From contig NZ_QYUR01000002.1 of assembly GCF_003596405.1 (NCBI RefSeq), positions 431,001 through 495,000 of the forward strand: 64,000 nt of DNA, read 5' to 3'. The position numbers were made by a program, and so were the translations under genes. This DNA is from Pseudomonas cavernicola (GTDB lineage: Bacteria; Pseudomonadota; Gammaproteobacteria; Pseudomonadales; Pseudomonadaceae). Position 1 is the stretch's first letter. Every line of letters begins with the position of its first letter. The notes under the pieces are model-generated. The model was not told where the DNA came from and did no database searches. It saw nothing but the letters and a program-made list of their open reading frames with translations. Positions 38,613 to 55,796 of the stretch are shown here, piece by piece.

Positions 38613-39248
38613 TTAACCGCGAGCCTTGGCTGCCGGACGCACAACCAGGTTGCCGCCAGTAGCGCCAGGAACAGCACCCTTCACCAGCAGCAGATTGCGT
38701 TCAGCGTCGACGCGCACAACTTCCAGGGACTGCACGGTCACGCGCTCAGCGCCCATATGACCGGACATTTTCTTGCCCTTGAATACACGACCAGGAGTCT
38801 GGCACTGGCCGATAGAGCCAGGGACGCGGTGGGAGACGGAGTTACCGTGGGTGTTATCTTGACCGCGGAAGTTCCAGCGCTTGATGGTACCGGCGAAGCC
38901 TTTACCCTTGGACTGACCGGTGACATCCACCAGCTGACCTGCTTGGAAAATTTCTGCGTTGATCACATCGCCAGCCTGGTAGTCGCCCTCTTCAAGACGG
39001 AACTCCCAGACGCCGCGACCGGCAGCTACGTTTGCTTTAGCGAAGTGACCCGCTTGAGCAGCAGTCACGCGCGAAGCACGACGCTCACCGACAGTGACTT
39101 GCACTGCACGATAGCCATCGCTTTCTTCGGTTTTGAACTGAGTGACGCGATTCGGCTCGATCTCAATGACCGTAACCGGAATGGAGACACCTTCTTCGGT
39201 GAAAATACGGGTCATACCGCATTTACGACCGACTACACCAATAGTCAT
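38613..39248 (-). CDS. rplC: 50S ribosomal protein L3
   Basis: 211 residues from [20 protein letters not shown]. The central loop that reaches the peptidyl-transfer centre, [20 protein letters not shown], carries the Gln that PrmB methylates in E. coli. 12 bases before rplD. Confidence 0.98.
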   Translation of the reverse strand: MTIGVVGRKCGMTRIFTEEGVSIPVTVIEIEPNRVTQFKTEESDGYRAVQVTVGERRASRVTAAQAGHFAKANVAAGRGVWEFRLEEGDYQAGDVINAEIFQAGQLVDVTGQSKGKGFAGTIKRWNFRGQDNTHGNSVSHRVPGSIGQCQTPGRVFKGKKMSGHMGAERVTVQSLEVVRVDAERNLLLVKGAVPGATGGNLVVRPAAKARG

Positions 39249-39332
39249 GTTGTAAACCTCATGAGTGTACGGGGCTTTCACCCGCTATGGCCGCCCATTT
39301 CAGAGCGTTACACGACTAAAACCTTACAGGTC

Positions 39333-39644
39333 TTAGCCGAGGCTGATCTGCACTTCCACGCCAGCCGCAAGATCGAGCTTCATAAGAGCGTCAACGGTTT
39401 TATCCGTTGGCTGAACAATGTCCAGCACGCGCTTATGAGTACGGATTTCATACTGGTCGCGCGCGTCTTTGTTGACGTGCGGAGAAACCAGAACAGTAAA
39501 CCGCTCTTTGCGAGTAGGCAGAGGAATCGGACCACGCACCTGAGCACCAGTACGTTTCGCGGTTTCCACGATTTCCTGGGTGGATTGGTCGATTAGGCGA
39601 TGATCAAAAGCCTTCAACCGTATCCGGATTTGTTGATTTTGCAT
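39333..39644 (-). CDS. rpsJ: 30S ribosomal protein S10 (NusE)
   Basis: 103 residues from [20 protein letters not shown]; also the NusE antitermination factor. First gene of the S10 operon; a near-consensus promoter lies 63-91 bases upstream of the start. 84 bases separate it from rplC. Confidence 0.98.
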
Positions 39645-39706
39645 TGATCTCAGACTCCCAGCTGCTATTCCCAGCGGACGCAATACGCCCGTTAAAAGGA
39701 GGCGCA

Positions 39707-39735
39707 ATTCTATAGACGCCCCCTCTAGGTGTCAA
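39707..39735 (-). promoter_or_regulatory. S10 operon promoter
   Basis: On the minus strand TTGACA (39730-39735), a 17-base spacer and TAGAAT (39707-39712). It lies between the tufA terminator and rpsJ, so the S10 operon is transcribed independently of tufA. Near-consensus, as expected for a very strong promoter. Confidence 0.8.
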
Positions 39736-39741
39736 CTCAAT

Positions 39742-39771
39742 AAAAAAGCCCCCGCAAGCGGAGGCTTTTTC
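39742..39771 (-). terminator. tufA terminator
   Basis: Minus-strand hairpin AAAAAGCCTCCGC / GCGGGGGCTTTTTT with one G-T wobble and a T tract, 13 bases after the tufA stop. It ends the str operon (rpsL-rpsG-fusA-tufA). Confidence 0.88.
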
Positions 39772-39783
39772 ATGAATCAACGA

Positions 39784-40977
39784 TTACTCGATGATTTTGG
39801 CAACTACACCAGCGCCAACGGTACGACCACCTTCACGGATGGCGAAACGCAGACCATCTTCCATCGCGATCGGAGCAATCAGGGTGACAACCATTTTGAT
39901 GTTGTCGCCCGGCATTACCATTTCAACGCCTTCTGGCAGTTCGCAGTTACCGGTCACGTCAGTCGTACGGAAGTAGAACTGCGGACGGTAGCCCTTGAAG
40001 AACGGCGTGTGACGACCGCCCTCTTCCTTGCTCAGAATGTACACTTCGCCTTCGAACTTGGTGTGCGGCTTGATGGTGCCCGGCTTGGCCAAGACCTGAC
40101 CACGCTCAACATCATCACGCTTGGTGCCACGCAGCAGTACGCCAACGTTCTCACCGGCACGACCTTCGTCCAGCAGCTTGCGGAACATCTCAACACCAGT
40201 GCAAATGGTCTTGGTGGTATCACGGATACCAACAATTTCCACCTCTTCCTGAATCTTGACGATGCCACGCTCAACACGACCGGTTACCACGGTACCGCGG
40301 CCGGAGATGGAGAACACGTCTTCGATTGGCATCAGGAACGGCTTGTCGATTGCACGCTCTGGCTCAGGAATGTAGCTGTCGAGAGTCTCAACCAGCTTAC
40401 GCACAGCGCTGACACCCATTTCGTTGTCATCTTGACCGTTCAACGCCATCAGCGCGGAACCGATAATGATCGGGGTGTCGTCGCCCGGGAAGTCGTAAGT
40501 GCTCAGCAGATCACGCACTTCCATCTCAACCAGCTCCAGCAGCTCAGCGTCGTCCACCATGTCCGCCTTGTTCAGGAAGACCACGATGTAAGGAACGCCC
40601 ACCTGACGGGACAGCAGGATGTGCTCACGAGTCTGCGGCATCGGGCCGTCAGCAGCGGAGCAAACCAGGATCGCGCCATCCATCTGCGCAGCACCAGTGA
40701 TCATGTTTTTCACATAGTCAGCGTGGCCCGGGCAGTCGACGTGTGCGTAGTGACGGACAGCCGAATCGTATTCAACGTGGGAAGTGTTGATCGTGATACC
40801 ACGAGCCTTTTCTTCCGGAGCGTTGTCGATCTGGGCGAAGTCACGCGCAGAACCACCGAAGGCTTCGGCGCAGACCTTGGTCAGAGCAGCAGTCAGAGTC
40901 GTCTTACCATGGTCAACGTGACCAATAGTGCCGACGTTGAGGTGCGGTTTTTTACGTTCAAATTTTTCTTTAGCCAC
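39784..40977 (-). CDS. tufA: Elongation factor Tu, copy 1
   Basis: 397 residues. GTPase motifs [13 protein letters not shown] and NKAD, then beta-barrel domains 2 and 3. Delivers aminoacyl-tRNA to the ribosome. Last gene of the str operon, 30 bases after fusA. It differs from the second copy (56342-57535) at five visible residues: Lys9 versus Asn, Val versus Ile in EYDSxxRHY, Thr/Ala and Ile/Val near the PGDDTP loop, and Glu versus Gln in YIPxPERA. Confidence 0.98.
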   Translation of the reverse strand: MAKEKFERKKPHLNVGTIGHVDHGKTTLTAALTKVCAEAFGGSARDFAQIDNAPEEKARGITINTSHVEYDSAVRHYAHVDCPGHADYVKNMITGAAQMDGAILVCSAADGPMPQTREHILLSRQVGVPYIVVFLNKADMVDDAELLELVEMEVRDLLSTYDFPGDDTPIIIGSALMALNGQDDNEMGVSAVRKLVETLDSYIPEPERAIDKPFLMPIEDVFSISGRGTVVTGRVERGIVKIQEEVEIVGIRDTTKTICTGVEMFRKLLDEGRAGENVGVLLRGTKRDDVERGQVLAKPGTIKPHTKFEGEVYILSKEEGGRHTPFFKGYRPQFYFRTTDVTGNCELPEGVEMVMPGDNIKMVVTLIAPIAMEDGLRFAIREGGRTVGAGVVAKIIE

Positions 40978-41007
40978 GACAGTAAACCTCTTGCCTAAAG
41001 GGCTGGA

Positions 41008-43110
41008 TCAGCCTTGTTTCTTGACGATAGCTTCGGCGATGTTCGACGGAGCTTCTGAGTACTTCGAGAACTCCATGGAGTAACTCGCGCGACCCTGAGA
41101 CATGGAGCGGACGTCGGTTGCATAACCAAACATCTCACCCAACGGAACCTCGGCACGAATCACTTTGCCGGCAACCGTATCTTCCATACCCTGGATCAGA
41201 CCACGACGACGGTTCAGGTCACCCATCACGTCACCCATGTAGTCTTCAGGTGTTACCACCTCTACTTTCATGATCGGCTCAAGCAGTACAGCTCCACCCT
41301 TTTGGGCCAGCTGCTTGGTCGCCATGGAAGCAGCGATCTTAAATGCCATCTCGTTAGAGTCGACATCATGGTAAGAACCATCGAAGACCGCGGCTTTTAG
41401 GCCGATGAGCGGATAACCGGCAACAACGCCGTTCTTCATCTGCTCTTCGATACCCTTCTGAATAGCCGGGATGTATTCCTTCGGAACCACACCACCCACT
41501 ACTTCGTTGACGAACTGCAGACCTTCCTGACCTTCGTCAGCCGGCTCGAAGCGAATCCAGCAGTGACCAAACTGGCCACGACCACCGGATTGACGCACGA
41601 ACTTACCTTCGATTTCGCACTTGTTGCGAATGGTCTCACGGTAAGCAACCTGCGGCTTACCAATGTTGGCTTCCACACCGAACTCGCGCTTCATGCGATC
41701 GACAAGGATGTCCAGGTGCAACTCACCCATACCAGAGATGATCGTCTGACCAGTCTCTTCGTCGGTCTTGACGCGGAAAGACGGGTCTTCCTGAGCAAGC
41801 TTGCCCAGAGCGATACCCATTTTTTCCTGGTCGACCTTGGTTTTCGGCTCAACGGCAACCGAGATAACCGGCTCCGGGAAGTCCATGCGCACCAAGATGA
41901 TCGGCTTCTCAAGAGAGCACAGAGTGTCGCCAGTGGTGACGTCCTTCATGCCGATCAGTGCAGCGATGTCGCCAGCGCGCACTTCCTTGATTTCCTCACG
42001 GGTGTTCGCATGCATTTGCACCATACGACCAACACGCTCTTTCTTGCCTTTGACCGAGTTGATCACCGCATCGCCCGAGCTCAACACGCCCGAATAAACG
42101 CGTGCGAAAGTCAGGGTACCCACGAATGGGTCTGTAGCGATCTTGAATGCCAGCGCCGAGAACGGCTCGCTGTCATCGGCATGACGCTCCATCTCAACGG
42201 TTTCGTCATCCGGATCGCTGCCCTTGATCGCCGGAATATCAACCGGAGCAGGCAGGTAATCGATAACGGCGTCGAGAACCAGGGGCACGCCCTTGTTCTT
42301 GAAGGAAGAACCACAAACAGCCGGCACGATTTCGCCAGCGATAGTACGCTGACGCAGACCAGCCTTGATTTCTTCGATGGTGAGCTCTTCACCTTCGAGA
42401 TACTTGTTCATGAATTCTTCGTTGGCTTCGGCGGCCGCCTCAACCATATTGCTGCGCCACTCTTCAGCCAGACCCTGGAGCTCGGCCGGGATCTCTTCCT
42501 CGCGGAAGGTCATACCCTGATCGTCGTCGTTCCAGTAGACAGCCTTCATCTTGATCAGATCGATCTGGCCAACGAAGTTCTCTTCAGAACCGATAGCCAA
42601 CTGGATCGGCACCGGAGTGTGACCCAGACGCTCTTTGATCTGACCGATCACACGCAGGAAGTTGGCACCGGCACGGTCCATCTTGTTGACGTACACAAGA
42701 CGCGGAACGCCGTATTTGTTGGCTTGACGCCATACGGTTTCGGACTGGGGCTCAACACCCGAGGTGCCACAGAACACCACGACCGCACCATCGAGTACGC
42801 GCAAGGAGCGCTCTACTTCAATGGTGAAGTCCACGTGACCGGGGGTATCGATGATGTTGAAACGGTACTTGTCGAACTGCTTGGAAGAACCCGCCCAGAA
42901 CGCAGTAGTGGCAGCGGAGGTGATAGTGATACCACGCTCCTGCTCCTGCACCATCCAGTCCATGGTCGCGGCGCCATCATGCACCTCGCCCATTTTGTGG
43001 TTGACACCCGTGTAGAACAAAACCCGCTCCGTCGTCGTGGTCTTGCCAGCATCCACGTGCGCGACGATACCGATGTTACGGTAGCGGTTAATCGGTGTAG
43101 TACGAGCCAT
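41008..43110 (-). CDS. fusA: Elongation factor G
   Basis: 700 residues, GTPase driving translocation. G1 [20 protein letters not shown]3 DTPGHVDF, G4 NKMD; domain IV with the tip segment [18 protein letters not shown]. 30 bases after rpsG. The frame is intact. Confidence 0.98.
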   Translation of the reverse strand: MARTTPINRYRNIGIVAHVDAGKTTTTERVLFYTGVNHKMGEVHDGAATMDWMVQEQERGITITSAATTAFWAGSSKQFDKYRFNIIDTPGHVDFTIEVERSLRVLDGAVVVFCGTSGVEPQSETVWRQANKYGVPRLVYVNKMDRAGANFLRVIGQIKERLGHTPVPIQLAIGSEENFVGQIDLIKMKAVYWNDDDQGMTFREEEIPAELQGLAEEWRSNMVEAAAEANEEFMNKYLEGEELTIEEIKAGLRQRTIAGEIVPAVCGSSFKNKGVPLVLDAVIDYLPAPVDIPAIKGSDPDDETVEMERHADDSEPFSALAFKIATDPFVGTLTFARVYSGVLSSGDAVINSVKGKKERVGRMVQMHANTREEIKEVRAGDIAALIGMKDVTTGDTLCSLEKPIILVRMDFPEPVISVAVEPKTKVDQEKMGIALGKLAQEDPSFRVKTDEETGQTIISGMGELHLDILVDRMKREFGVEANIGKPQVAYRETIRNKCEIEGKFVRQSGGRGQFGHCWIRFEPADEGQEGLQFVNEVVGGVVPKEYIPAIQKGIEEQMKNGVVAGYPLIGLKAAVFDGSYHDVDSNEMAFKIAASMATKQLAQKGGAVLLEPIMKVEVVTPEDYMGDVMGDLNRRRGLIQGMEDTVAGKVIRAEVPLGEMFGYATDVRSMSQGRASYSMEFSKYSEAPSNIAEAIVKKQG

Positions 43111-43140
43111 AAAGCCCTCGCAAATTTAGAAGCGCCGAAA

Positions 43141-43632
<492 letters not shown>

Positions 43633-43745
43633 TCAGGTTAGCCCGGGAACAATAAACCCTTTGGATTACAACCTTAGGGGGTTACGCCCGACCTTACTCT
43701 TATCGACTCAGAAAAATAGAAATCTGCAATTGTTCAAACGACCGA

Positions 43746-44117
43746 TTACTTCGGACGCTTGGTACCGTACTTCGAACGACCCTGGTTACGGCCTTTGACG
43801 CCGGAAGTATCCAAGGAGCCGCGAACGGTGTGGTAACGAACACCTGGCAAGTCTTTTACACGACCGCCGCGGATCAGTACCACGCTGTGCTCTTGCAGGT
43901 TGTGGCCTTCGCCGCCGATGTACGAGGAAACCTCGAAACCGTTGGTCAGGCGCACACGGCATACTTTACGCAGTGCCGAGTTAGGTTTTTTCGGCGTGGT
44001 GGTGTACACGCGAGTGCACACGCCACGACGTTGCGGGCAGTTCTGCAGCGCAGGCACGTCGGATTTCTCGACGATACGCTTACGCGGCTGACGTACCAGC
44101 TGGTTGATAGTTGCCAT
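43746..44117 (-). CDS. rpsL: 30S ribosomal protein S12
   Basis: 123 residues. The decoding-centre segments [15 protein letters not shown] and [13 protein letters not shown] carry the wild-type lysines (equivalent to K43 and K88), so no classical streptomycin-resistance change is present. First gene of the str operon. Confidence 0.98.
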
Positions 44118-44209
44118 CTACTAGCTCCACTGTTGTCTTTCGACACTATTTGTTTTTCAACATAAGCAAGATGGCAGGACGTGAGTCCCGCCAAATTTAG
44201 GGGTACAAG

Positions 44210-44238
44210 AGTCTAAAGAGCTTCTAGCACCCCGTCAA
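44210..44238 (-). promoter_or_regulatory. str operon promoter
   Basis: Minus strand TTGACG (44233-44238), a 17-base spacer and TAGACT (44210-44215), 93 bases upstream of the rpsL start. It lies downstream of rpoC, so rpsL-tufA has its own promoter. Confidence 0.7.
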
Positions 44239-44296
44239 GGCGAGGCCCAGGACGCTCCGTCCAGCACTGAACGGATCACCGGAGCCCCACTCTCAA

Positions 44297-48490
<4,194 letters not shown>

Positions 48491-48554
48491 GGCCTTTCCT
48501 CCTGGCGGAGCAAGGAGCGGGCTAGACAGCCCCGCTCCCGATGCGCGTCACGTG

Positions 48555-51500
48555 TTATTCGGTTTCCAGATCGATATCGATACCGAGCGAACGGATCTCT
48601 TTGATCAACACGTTGAAAGACTCGGGCATGCCCGGCTCCATACGGTGATCACCGTCCACGATGTTTTTGTACATCTTGGTCCGGCCGTTCACGTCATCCG
48701 ACTTAACGGTCAGCATTTCCTGCAGGGTGTAAGCGGCGCCGTAGGCTTCCAACGCCCACACCTCCATCTCCCCGAAGCGCTGACCACCGAACTGCGCCTT
48801 ACCACCCAGCGGCTGCTGGGTAACCAGGCTGTAGGAACCCGTGGAACGCGCGTGCATCTTGTCGTCCACCAGGTGGTTCAGTTTCAGCATGTACATGTAA
48901 CCAACGGTCACCGGACGCTCAAACTTGTTGCCGGTACGACCATCGAACAGCTGCATCTGGCCGCTTTCTGGCAGGTCTGCCAGTTTCAGCATGGCCTTGA
49001 TTTCGCTTTCCTTGGCGCCATCGAACACCGGTGTCGCCATCGGCACGCCGCCACGCAGGTTCTTCGCCAGGTCGAGAATTTCCTGGTCAGACAGGTCTGC
49101 CAGAGTCTCTTGACGGCCACCGATCTCGTTATAGATCTGGTGCAGGAACTTACGCAGATCAGCAACCTTGCGCTGCTCTTCGAGCATGCGGTTGATCTTC
49201 TCGCCCAAACCCTTGGCCGCAAGGCCCAGGTGGGTTTCGAGGATCTGACCGACGTTCATACGCGAAGGTACGCCCAGCGGGTTGAGGACGATGTCGACCG
49301 GCGTGCCATTGGCATCGTGCGGCATGTCTTCGACCGGCATGATCACCGAGACCACACCCTTGTTACCGTGACGACCGGCCATCTTGTCGCCCGGCTGGAT
49401 GCGGCGACGGATTGCCAGGTAGACCTTGACGATCTTCAGGACGCCCGGAGCCAGGTCATCGCCTTGCTGCAGCTTGCGCTTCTTGTCTTCGAACTTGTCG
49501 TCGAGCATCTGGCGACGGTCGATGATGTAAGCCTGCGCCTTCTCAAGCTGCTCATTCAGAGCATCTTCAGCCATACGCAGCTTGAACCACTGGCCGCGCT
49601 CGAGGCCGTCGAGGAACTCGTCGGTGATCTCAGCACCCTTCTTCAGGCCAGCGCCGCCTTCAGCCTTGCAACCTACCAGTGCGGAACGCAGACGCTCAAA
49701 GGTTGCACCTTCAACGATACGGAACTCTTCGTTCAGATCCTTACGGATCTGGTCGAGTTGCATCTTCTCGATCGACAGCGCACGAGCATCACGCTCAACG
49801 CCGTCACGGGTGAAGACCTGTACGTCGATGACCGTACCTTTGGTGCCAGTCGGCACACGCAGGGAGGTGTCTTTAACGTCGGACGCCTTCTCACCGAAGA
49901 TCGCACGCAGCAGCTTCTCTTCCGGAGTCAGTTGGGTCTCGCCTTTCGGGGTGACCTTACCGACCAGGATGTCGCCAGCGCCAACTTCAGCACCCACGTA
50001 AACGATGCCGGCCTCATCCAGCTTGTTCAGCGCAGCTTCGCCCACATTCGGAATGTCCGAAGTGATCTCTTCTGCTCCAAGCTTGGTGTCACGCGCCACA
50101 CAGGTCAGTTCCTGGATGTGGATCGTGGTGAAACGGTCTTCCTGAACTACACGCTCCGAGAGGAGGATGGAGTCTTCGAAGTTGTAACCGTTCCAGGCCA
50201 TGAACGCGATGCGCATGTTCTGACCCAGAGCCAGTTCACCCATGTCGGTGGACGGGCCGTCAGCCAGGATGTCGCTACGCTCGACCTTGTCACCTTTGCT
50301 CACCAGCGGACGCTGGTTGATGCAGGTGTTCTGGTTGGAGCGGGTGTATTTAGTCAGGTTATAGATGTCGACGCCGGCTTCACCGGTTTCAACTTCATCA
50401 TCCGCCACACGCACCACGATACGACTGGCATCGACCGAGTCGATCACGCCGCCGCGACGGGCCACAACGCAAACGCCAGAGTCGCGCGCTACGTTACGCT
50501 CCATCCCAGTGCCGACCAGCGGCTTATCGGAACGCAGAGTCGGCACAGCCTGACGCTGCATGTTCGAACCCATCAGCGCACGGTTGGCATCGTCGTGCTC
50601 GAGGAACGGGATCAACGAAGCGGCGACAGACACAACCTGCTTCGGCGAAACGTCCATGAGGGTGACGTCTTCCGGCACCTTGACGGTGAATTCGTTGAGG
50701 TGACGTACTGCCACCAACTCGTCGACCAGCTGACCCTTCTGGTTCATCGTTGCCGATGCCTGAGCGATAACGTGATCAGCCTCTTCGATAGCGGAGAGGA
50801 AGACGATTTCGTCAGTGACCAAGGTGTCTTTCACTACGCGGTACGGGCTTTCCAGGAAGCCGTACTGGTTAGTGCGAGCATAGGCCGCCAGGGAGTTGAT
50901 CAGACCGATGTTCGGACCTTCCGGCGTTTCAATCGGGCACACGCGGCCGTAGTGGGTCGGGTGTACGTCACGAACTTCGAAGCCGGCACGTTCACGAGTC
51001 AGACCGCCTGGGCCGAGTGCAGAAACACGGCGCTTGTGGGTGATCTCGGACAGCGGGTTGTTCTGGTCCATGAACTGCGAGAGCTGACTGGAACCGAAGA
51101 ACTCTTTCACCGCCGCCGCAACTGGCTTGGCGTTGATCAAGTCTTGTGGCATCAAGCCTTCGCTTTCAGCCATCGACAGACGCTCTTTGACCGCGCGCTC
51201 AACACGCACCAGACCAACACGGAACTGGTTCTCGGCCATTTCGCCAACACAACGCACACGACGGTTACCCAGGTGGTCGATGTCGTCGACGATGCCTTTG
51301 CCGTTACGGATATCTACCAAAGTCTTGAGGACTTCGACGATATCTTCCTTGCTCAACACGCCAGAACCTTCGATCTCGGTACGACCGATACGACGGTTGA
51401 ACTTCATCCGGCCGACAGCGGACAGATCGTAACGCTCAGCGCTGAAGAACAGGTTGTTGAACAGGGTCTCCGCAGCATCCTTGGTCGGCGGCTCGCCGGG

Positions 51501-52628
51501 ACGCATCATGCGATAGATCTCGACCAGCGCTTCCAACTGATTGGTAGTGGAGTCGATTTTCAGAGTATCGGAGATGAACGGACCGCAATCGATGTCGTTG
51601 GTGTACAGCGTTTCGATGCGTACCACCTGAGCCTTGGCAATTTTTGCCAGGATTTCAGTGTTCAGCTCGGTATTGCACTCGGCGAGGATCTCGCCGGTGG
51701 CCGGATGCACGATGGCCTTGGCAGTCGTGCGACCGATCACGTAGTCCAGCGGCACTTCCAGCTCTTTGATGCCGGATTTGTCCAACTGATTGATGTGGCG
51801 CGCGGTAATACGGCGGCCCTGCTCAACGATGACCTTGCCCTTCTCGTCTTTGATGTCGAGAGCGGCAATTTCACCACGCAGACGCTGCGGAACCAGCTCC
51901 AAGCTCAGGCTCTCGCCCTTCACGTGGAATACGTTGGTCGCGTAGAAAGCGTCGAGCACTTGTTCGGTGGTGTAACCCAGCGCGCGCAGCAGGACGGACG
52001 CCGGCAGCTTGCGGCGACGGTCGATACGGACGAATACTGCATCCTTCGGATCGAATTCGAAATCGAGCCAGGAACCACGGTAAGGAATGATCCGCGCGGA
52101 ATACAGCAGCTTGCCGGAGCTGTGGGTCTTGCCCTTGTCGTGGTCGAAGAACACACCTGGGGAGCGGTGCAGCTGGGAAACGATGACACGCTCGGTACCG
52201 TTGATAACGAAAGTACCGTTCTCAGTCATCAGGGGAATTTCCCCCATGTAGACTTCTTGCTCTTTAATGTCCTTGATCGCTTTGTTCGACGATTCCTTAT
52301 CGAAAATGATCAGACGGACTTTTACCCGCAGCGGCACGGCGAATGTAACGCCACGCAGCACGCACTCTTTCACGTCAAATGCCGGTTCGCCCAGGCGATA
52401 ACCGACATACTCCAGAGCAGCATTGCCGGAATAGCTGATAATCGGGAAAACGGACTTGAAGGCCGCATGCAGGCCGATGTCACGGAACTGATCTTTCGTC
52501 GCTCCCGCCTGCAGGAATTCGCGATACGAATCCAGCTGAATGGCCAGGAGATACGGCACATCCATGACATCCGGCAACTTGCTAAAGTCCTTGCGGATAC
52601 GTTTTTTCTCAGTGTATGAGTAAGCCAT
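48555..52628 (-). CDS. rpoB: RNA polymerase beta subunit
   Basis: 1357 residues, the usual Pseudomonas length. The rifampicin region [20 protein letters not shown], then RVSALGPGG, has wild-type residues at the D516, H526 and S531 equivalents, so no common resistance change is seen. [13 protein letters not shown] near the active centre is intact. 224 bases with an attenuator separate it from rplL. Confidence 0.99.
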   Translation of the reverse strand: MAYSYTEKKRIRKDFSKLPDVMDVPYLLAIQLDSYREFLQAGATKDQFRDIGLHAAFKSVFPIISYSGNAALEYVGYRLGEPAFDVKECVLRGVTFAVPLRVKVRLIIFDKESSNKAIKDIKEQEVYMGEIPLMTENGTFVINGTERVIVSQLHRSPGVFFDHDKGKTHSSGKLLYSARIIPYRGSWLDFEFDPKDAVFVRIDRRRKLPASVLLRALGYTTEQVLDAFYATNVFHVKGESLSLELVPQRLRGEIAALDIKDEKGKVIVEQGRRITARHINQLDKSGIKELEVPLDYVIGRTTAKAIVHPATGEILAECNTELNTEILAKIAKAQVVRIETLYTNDIDCGPFISDTLKIDSTTNQLEALVEIYRMMRPGEPPTKDAAETLFNNLFFSAERYDLSAVGRMKFNRRIGRTEIEGSGVLSKEDIVEVLKTLVDIRNGKGIVDDIDHLGNRRVRCVGEMAENQFRVGLVRVERAVKERLSMAESEGLMPQDLINAKPVAAAVKEFFGSSQLSQFMDQNNPLSEITHKRRVSALGPGGLTRERAGFEVRDVHPTHYGRVCPIETPEGPNIGLINSLAAYARTNQYGFLESPYRVVKDTLVTDEIVFLSAIEEADHVIAQASATMNQKGQLVDELVAVRHLNEFTVKVPEDVTLMDVSPKQVVSVAASLIPFLEHDDANRALMGSNMQRQAVPTLRSDKPLVGTGMERNVARDSGVCVVARRGGVIDSVDASRIVVRVADDEVETGEAGVDIYNLTKYTRSNQNTCINQRPLVSKGDKVERSDILADGPSTDMGELALGQNMRIAFMAWNGYNFEDSILLSERVVQEDRFTTIHIQELTCVARDTKLGAEEITSDIPNVGEAALNKLDEAGIVYVGAEVGAGDILVGKVTPKGETQLTPEEKLLRAIFGEKASDVKDTSLRVPTGTKGTVIDVQVFTRDGVERDARALSIEKMQLDQIRKDLNEEFRIVEGATFERLRSALVGCKAEGGAGLKKGAEITDEFLDGLERGQWFKLRMAEDALNEQLEKAQAYIIDRRQMLDDKFEDKKRKLQQGDDLAPGVLKIVKVYLAIRRRIQPGDKMAGRHGNKGVVSVIMPVEDMPHDANGTPVDIVLNPLGVPSRMNVGQILETHLGLAAKGLGEKINRMLEEQRKVADLRKFLHQIYNEIGGRQETLADLSDQEILDLAKNLRGGVPMATPVFDGAKESEIKAMLKLADLPESGQMQLFDGRTGNKFERPVTVGYMYMLKLNHLVDDKMHARSTGSYSLVTQQPLGGKAQFGGQRFGEMEVWALEAYGAAYTLQEMLTVKSDDVNGRTKMYKNIVDGDHRMEPGMPESFNVLIKEIRSLGIDIDLETE

Positions 52629-52777
52629 CAGCGTTCCCCAGCTTGGTCACCTGCTTATTTGGCTCCTCCCGACGGGAACAGCCAGAAAATCTTGCAAACC
52701 CAATGGTTTGCGCCACCGCACAGGGTGGGTACCACTTCTGTTACAGATCCCCCACCGAGGCAGGCGACCTATAACGG

Positions 52778-52817
52778 AAAAAGGCCGGTGGCAAAAGCCA
52801 CCAGCCATCAGCCTTTC
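52778..52817 (-). terminator. rplL-rpoB attenuator
   Basis: Minus strand: AAAGGC (52811-52816 side) pairs with GCCTTT, enclosing GGTGGC-TTTT-GCCACC, then a short T tract. Its place in the rplL-rpoB gap matches the partial terminator known in E. coli, which lowers rpoBC relative to rplJL. Confidence 0.7.
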
Positions 52818-52852
52818 GCTTAACGCTTGGGCTGTAGACGCAAGGTCGTCGC

Positions 52853-53218
52853 TTACTTGAGCTCGACTTTGGCGCCTGCTTCTTCCAGGGCTTTCTTAGC
52901 AGCTTCAGCTTCGTCTTTCGACACGCCTTCTTTAACAACGCCTGGGGCGCTGTCAACGACTGCTTTAGCTTCTTTCAGACCCAGACCGGTCAGCTCACGG
53001 ACAACCTTGATCACGTTAACTTTCTTCTCGCCAGACTCGAGCAACATAACGTTGAACTCGGTCTGCTCTTCAGCAACAGCAGCAGCTACAGCTGGGCCAG
53101 CGGAAGCAGCAGCAGCGCTAACGCCGAACTTTTCTTCCATTGCCTTGATCAGTTCAACAACTTCCAGAACGCTTTTCTGGCCGATTGCTTCGATGATGTC
53201 TTCGTTAGACAGAGCCAT
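52853..53218 (-). CDS. rplL: 50S ribosomal protein L7/L12
   Basis: 121 residues. N-terminal dimerisation helix ([20 protein letters not shown]), an Ala-rich hinge ([15 protein letters not shown]) and the factor-binding C-terminal domain ([20 protein letters not shown]). Multiple copies form the stalk. 78 bases after rplJ. Confidence 0.98.
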   Translation of the reverse strand: MALSNEDIIEAIGQKSVLEVVELIKAMEEKFGVSAAAASAGPAVAAAVAEEQTEFNVMLLESGEKKVNVIKVVRELTGLGLKEAKAVVDSAPGVVKEGVSKDEAEAAKKALEEAGAKVELK

Positions 53219-53296
53219 GACTCTAATTCCTGTATTGGGGGACAGCCTTCGCGGCCATCGAAATAAACAAATAAACTTGAAAGAATTTGCTTAGCC

Positions 53297-53797
53297 TTAA
53301 GCGGCGGCAGCTTCTTTCTGGTCGCGAACGGCCGCCAGAGTACGAGCCAACTTGCTGGTAGCGCCTTGAATCACGCTCATCAGCTGAGAAATGGCTTCGT
53401 CGTAGGTCGGCAGAGTTGCCAGTACGTCGATCTGGTTAGCTGCGAGGAACTTGCCCTCGAACGCAGCTGCCTTAATCTCGAACTTGTCCTGACCCTTGGC
53501 GAATTCCTTGAACAGGCGGGCAGCAGCGCCAGCGTGTTCCGTGGAGAACGCAATCAGGGTCGGGCCTTTGAACACGTCGTTGAGCACGTCATATTGAGTG
53601 CCTTCAACGGCGCGACGCAGCAGGGTATTACGTACGACACGCACGTATACGCCAGCTTCGCGGGCCTCTTTACGGAGTCCGGTCATAGCGCCTACTGTCA
53701 CACCACGGGCATCAGCCACGACAGCGGACAGAGCAGCTTTGGCAGCCTCGTTGACTTCAGCGACGATGGCCTTCTTGTCTTCGAGTTTAATTGCCAC
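53297..53797 (-). CDS. rplJ: 50S ribosomal protein L10
   Basis: 166 residues. N-terminal rRNA-binding domain ([20 protein letters not shown]) and the helical C-terminus that carries L7/L12 dimers. With L7/L12 it represses its own mRNA by binding the leader. Confidence 0.98.
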   Translation of the reverse strand: MAIKLEDKKAIVAEVNEAAKAALSAVVADARGVTVGAMTGLRKEAREAGVYVRVVRNTLLRRAVEGTQYDVLNDVFKGPTLIAFSTEHAGAAARLFKEFAKGQDKFEIKAAAFEGKFLAANQIDVLATLPTYDEAISQLMSVIQGATSKLARTLAAVRDQKEAAAA

Positions 53798-53814
53798 GGG
53801 TTAACTCCTGCTTG

Positions 53815-53995
53815 TTACCGTTTCATCCAACCGAGGCTGGATGTCGTTTGGTGTCTGATTCGGTAAGGAATCGGGAGCACCATCTGCGTAGGCTTGAGGT
53901 TTAAGACTTGCGTCGCCTACGGTCTTGGATAGCCCCCGCCAGGCAGGGACCCCAATTTTTCAGGCTGGCGAGATCGCTCCCGCCAGCCTCTATTT
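53815..53995 (-). promoter_or_regulatory. rplJ (L10) leader with hairpins
   Basis: The 213-base rplA-rplJ gap holds several stems. The clearest is at about 53962-53987 (minus strand GGCTGGCG / CGCCAGCC), next to a GAAAAATT stretch without a full T tract; a second pairs CATCCA/TGGATG near 53823-53842. Position and structure fit the L10 autoregulatory leader plus the rplJL promoter region. No exact promoter assigned. Confidence 0.5.
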
Positions 53996-54010
53996 GTTTA
54001 CAGCAGCGGC

Positions 54011-54706
54011 TTAAGCGTCGAGCGAGCCTTGGTCGATGACCAGGCCTGGACCCATGGTGGTGCTCAGGGTCACGCGCTTAACGTAAATACCTTTCGAAGA
54101 AGCAGGCTTGATGCGCTTCAGATCGGCAATCAGGGCCTCCACGTTTTCCTTCAGCTTGACGGCGTCGAAACCGACCTTGCCAACGGAGGTGTGGATGATG
54201 CCATTCTTGTCGGTGCGATAACGAACCTGACCAGCTTTCGCGTTTTTCACAGCGGTAGCTACGTCTGGAGTTACGGTGCCGACTTTCGGGTTCGGCATCA
54301 GGCCGCGCGGGCCGAGGATCTGACCCAGCTGGCCCACAACACGCATTGCGTCCGGAGAGGCAATAACAACGTCGTAGTTCAGGTCGCCAGCTTTCATTTC
54401 AGCTGCCAGCTCATCCATGCCAACGCGATCAGCGCCGGCAGCGAGGGCAGCCTCAGCAGCCGGGCCTTGAGTGAACACGGCAACGCGAACGGTTTTGCCA
54501 GTACCGTGCGGCAGCACGGTAGCGCTACGTACGACCTGGTCGGATTTACGCGGATCAACGCCGAGGTTCACTGCGATGTCAACCGACTCAGTGAACTTGA
54601 CAGTGGACAGCTCGCTCAACAGATTTGCTGCTTCTTCAAAGCCATAAGCCTTACCCGGCTCGATTTTGGCCGCGATAGCTTTTTGGCGCTTGGTCAACTT
54701 AGCCAT
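54011..54706 (-). CDS. rplA: 50S ribosomal protein L1
   Basis: 231 residues. L1 signature [20 protein letters not shown], then [12 protein letters not shown]. Forms the mobile L1 stalk and in E. coli represses the L11 operon. Its start shares one base with the rplK stop. Confidence 0.98.
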   Translation of the reverse strand: MAKLTKRQKAIAAKIEPGKAYGFEEAANLLSELSTVKFTESVDIAVNLGVDPRKSDQVVRSATVLPHGTGKTVRVAVFTQGPAAEAALAAGADRVGMDELAAEMKAGDLNYDVVIASPDAMRVVGQLGQILGPRGLMPNPKVGTVTPDVATAVKNAKAGQVRYRTDKNGIIHTSVGKVGFDAVKLKENVEALIADLKRIKPASSKGIYVKRVTLSTTMGPGLVIDQGSLDA

Positions 54707-55137
54707 TACACACCCTCCACGTTGAGGCCCATGCTGCGAGCGGAACCGGCGATAGTACGCACGGCCGCATCCATATCAGCTGCAGTCAGATCGGCAGACT
54801 TGGTCTTGGCGATCTCTTCGAGCTGAGCACGGGTCACGGTGCCTACCTTGACGGTATTCGGGCGCGCGGAACCGCTAGTCAAGCCAGCAGCCTTTTTCAG
54901 CAGAACTGAAGCCGGGGTGCTTTTGGTTTCAAAGGTGAAGCTGCGATCGCTATAAACGGTGATAATCACGGGAGTCGGCAGACCAGGCTCCATGCCCTGA
55001 GTCTTGGCGTTGAACGCCTTGCAGAACTCCATGATGTTCACGCCATGCTGACCAAGAGCCGGACCGACGGGCGGGCTCGGGTTAGCCTGTGCAGCCTTTA
55101 CTTGCAGCTTGATATAAGCCGTTATCTTCTTAGCCAT
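54706..55137 (-). CDS. rplK: 50S ribosomal protein L11
   Basis: 143 residues with the Pro-rich N-terminal [20 protein letters not shown] that binds thiopeptides and RelA-linked signals, and the C-terminal [13 protein letters not shown]. First of rplK-rplA; a nusG terminator precedes it. Confidence 0.98.
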   Translation of the reverse strand: MAKKITAYIKLQVKAAQANPSPPVGPALGQHGVNIMEFCKAFNAKTQGMEPGLPTPVIITVYSDRSFTFETKSTPASVLLKKAAGLTSGSARPNTVKVGTVTRAQLEEIAKTKSADLTAADMDAAVRTIAGSARSMGLNVEGV

Positions 55138-55208
55138 GAGCTACTCCAATTACGGGTTCTAGCGCCTTTCGGCTCCCCGGTTACTTGCGTGTTTATCCCA
55201 GTGACGAC

Positions 55209-55236
55209 AAAACCCCGCAGCCTATGACTGCGGGGT
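55209..55236 (-). terminator. nusG terminator
   Basis: Minus strand ACCCCGCAG / CTGCGGGGT with an 7-base loop and TTTTGTCG tail, 18 bases after the nusG stop. It separates secE-nusG from rplKA. Confidence 0.85.
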
Positions 55237-55253
55237 ACGGGATGCTTTGCCAG

Positions 55254-55787
55254 CTATGCCTTCTCGACCTGGCTGAACTCCAACTCAACCGGGGTAGAGC
55301 GACCAAAGATGGTCACAGCAACCTGAATCCGGCTTTTTTCATAATTCACTTCTTCAACCACGCCACTGAAGTCAGCGAAAGGACCGTCAGTAACGCGGAC
55401 CATCTCACCCGGCTCAAACAGTGTTTTCGGCTTCGGCTTGTCACTACCATCAGCAACACGACGCAGAATTGCATCAGCCTCTTTATCAGTAATAGGTGCA
55501 GGCTTGTCGGCAGTACCGCCAATAAAACCCATGACACGAGGAGTATCCTTGACCAAGTGCCAAGTACCTTCGCTCATGTCCATCTGCACCAGAACATAGC
55601 CTGGAAAGAATTTGCGTTCGCTTTTGCGCTTCTGGCCATTACGCATCTCCACCACTTCTTCAGTGGGGACCAGAATCTCGCCGAACCCATCTTCCATGCC
55701 AGCCAGCTTGACGCGCTCAATCAAGGAGCGCATGACATGCTTCTCGTAACCCGAGTAAGCATGCACAACGTACCAACGCTTAGCCAC
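55254..55787 (-). CDS. nusG: Transcription termination/antitermination factor NusG
   Basis: 177 residues. NGN domain ([19 protein letters not shown]) and C-terminal KOW domain ([20 protein letters not shown]) that binds S10 or Rho. 9 bases after secE. Confidence 0.98.
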   Translation of the reverse strand: MAKRWYVVHAYSGYEKHVMRSLIERVKLAGMEDGFGEILVPTEEVVEMRNGQKRKSERKFFPGYVLVQMDMSEGTWHLVKDTPRVMGFIGGTADKPAPITDKEADAILRRVADGSDKPKPKTLFEPGEMVRVTDGPFADFSGVVEEVNYEKSRIQVAVTIFGRSTPVELEFSQVEKA

Positions 55788-55796
55788 GGGACACCT

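Noticed and set aside
48555..52628. Rifampicin-resistance mutation in rpoB
   Set aside because: The residues at the main resistance positions are wild type. The rpsL positions for streptomycin are wild type as well.
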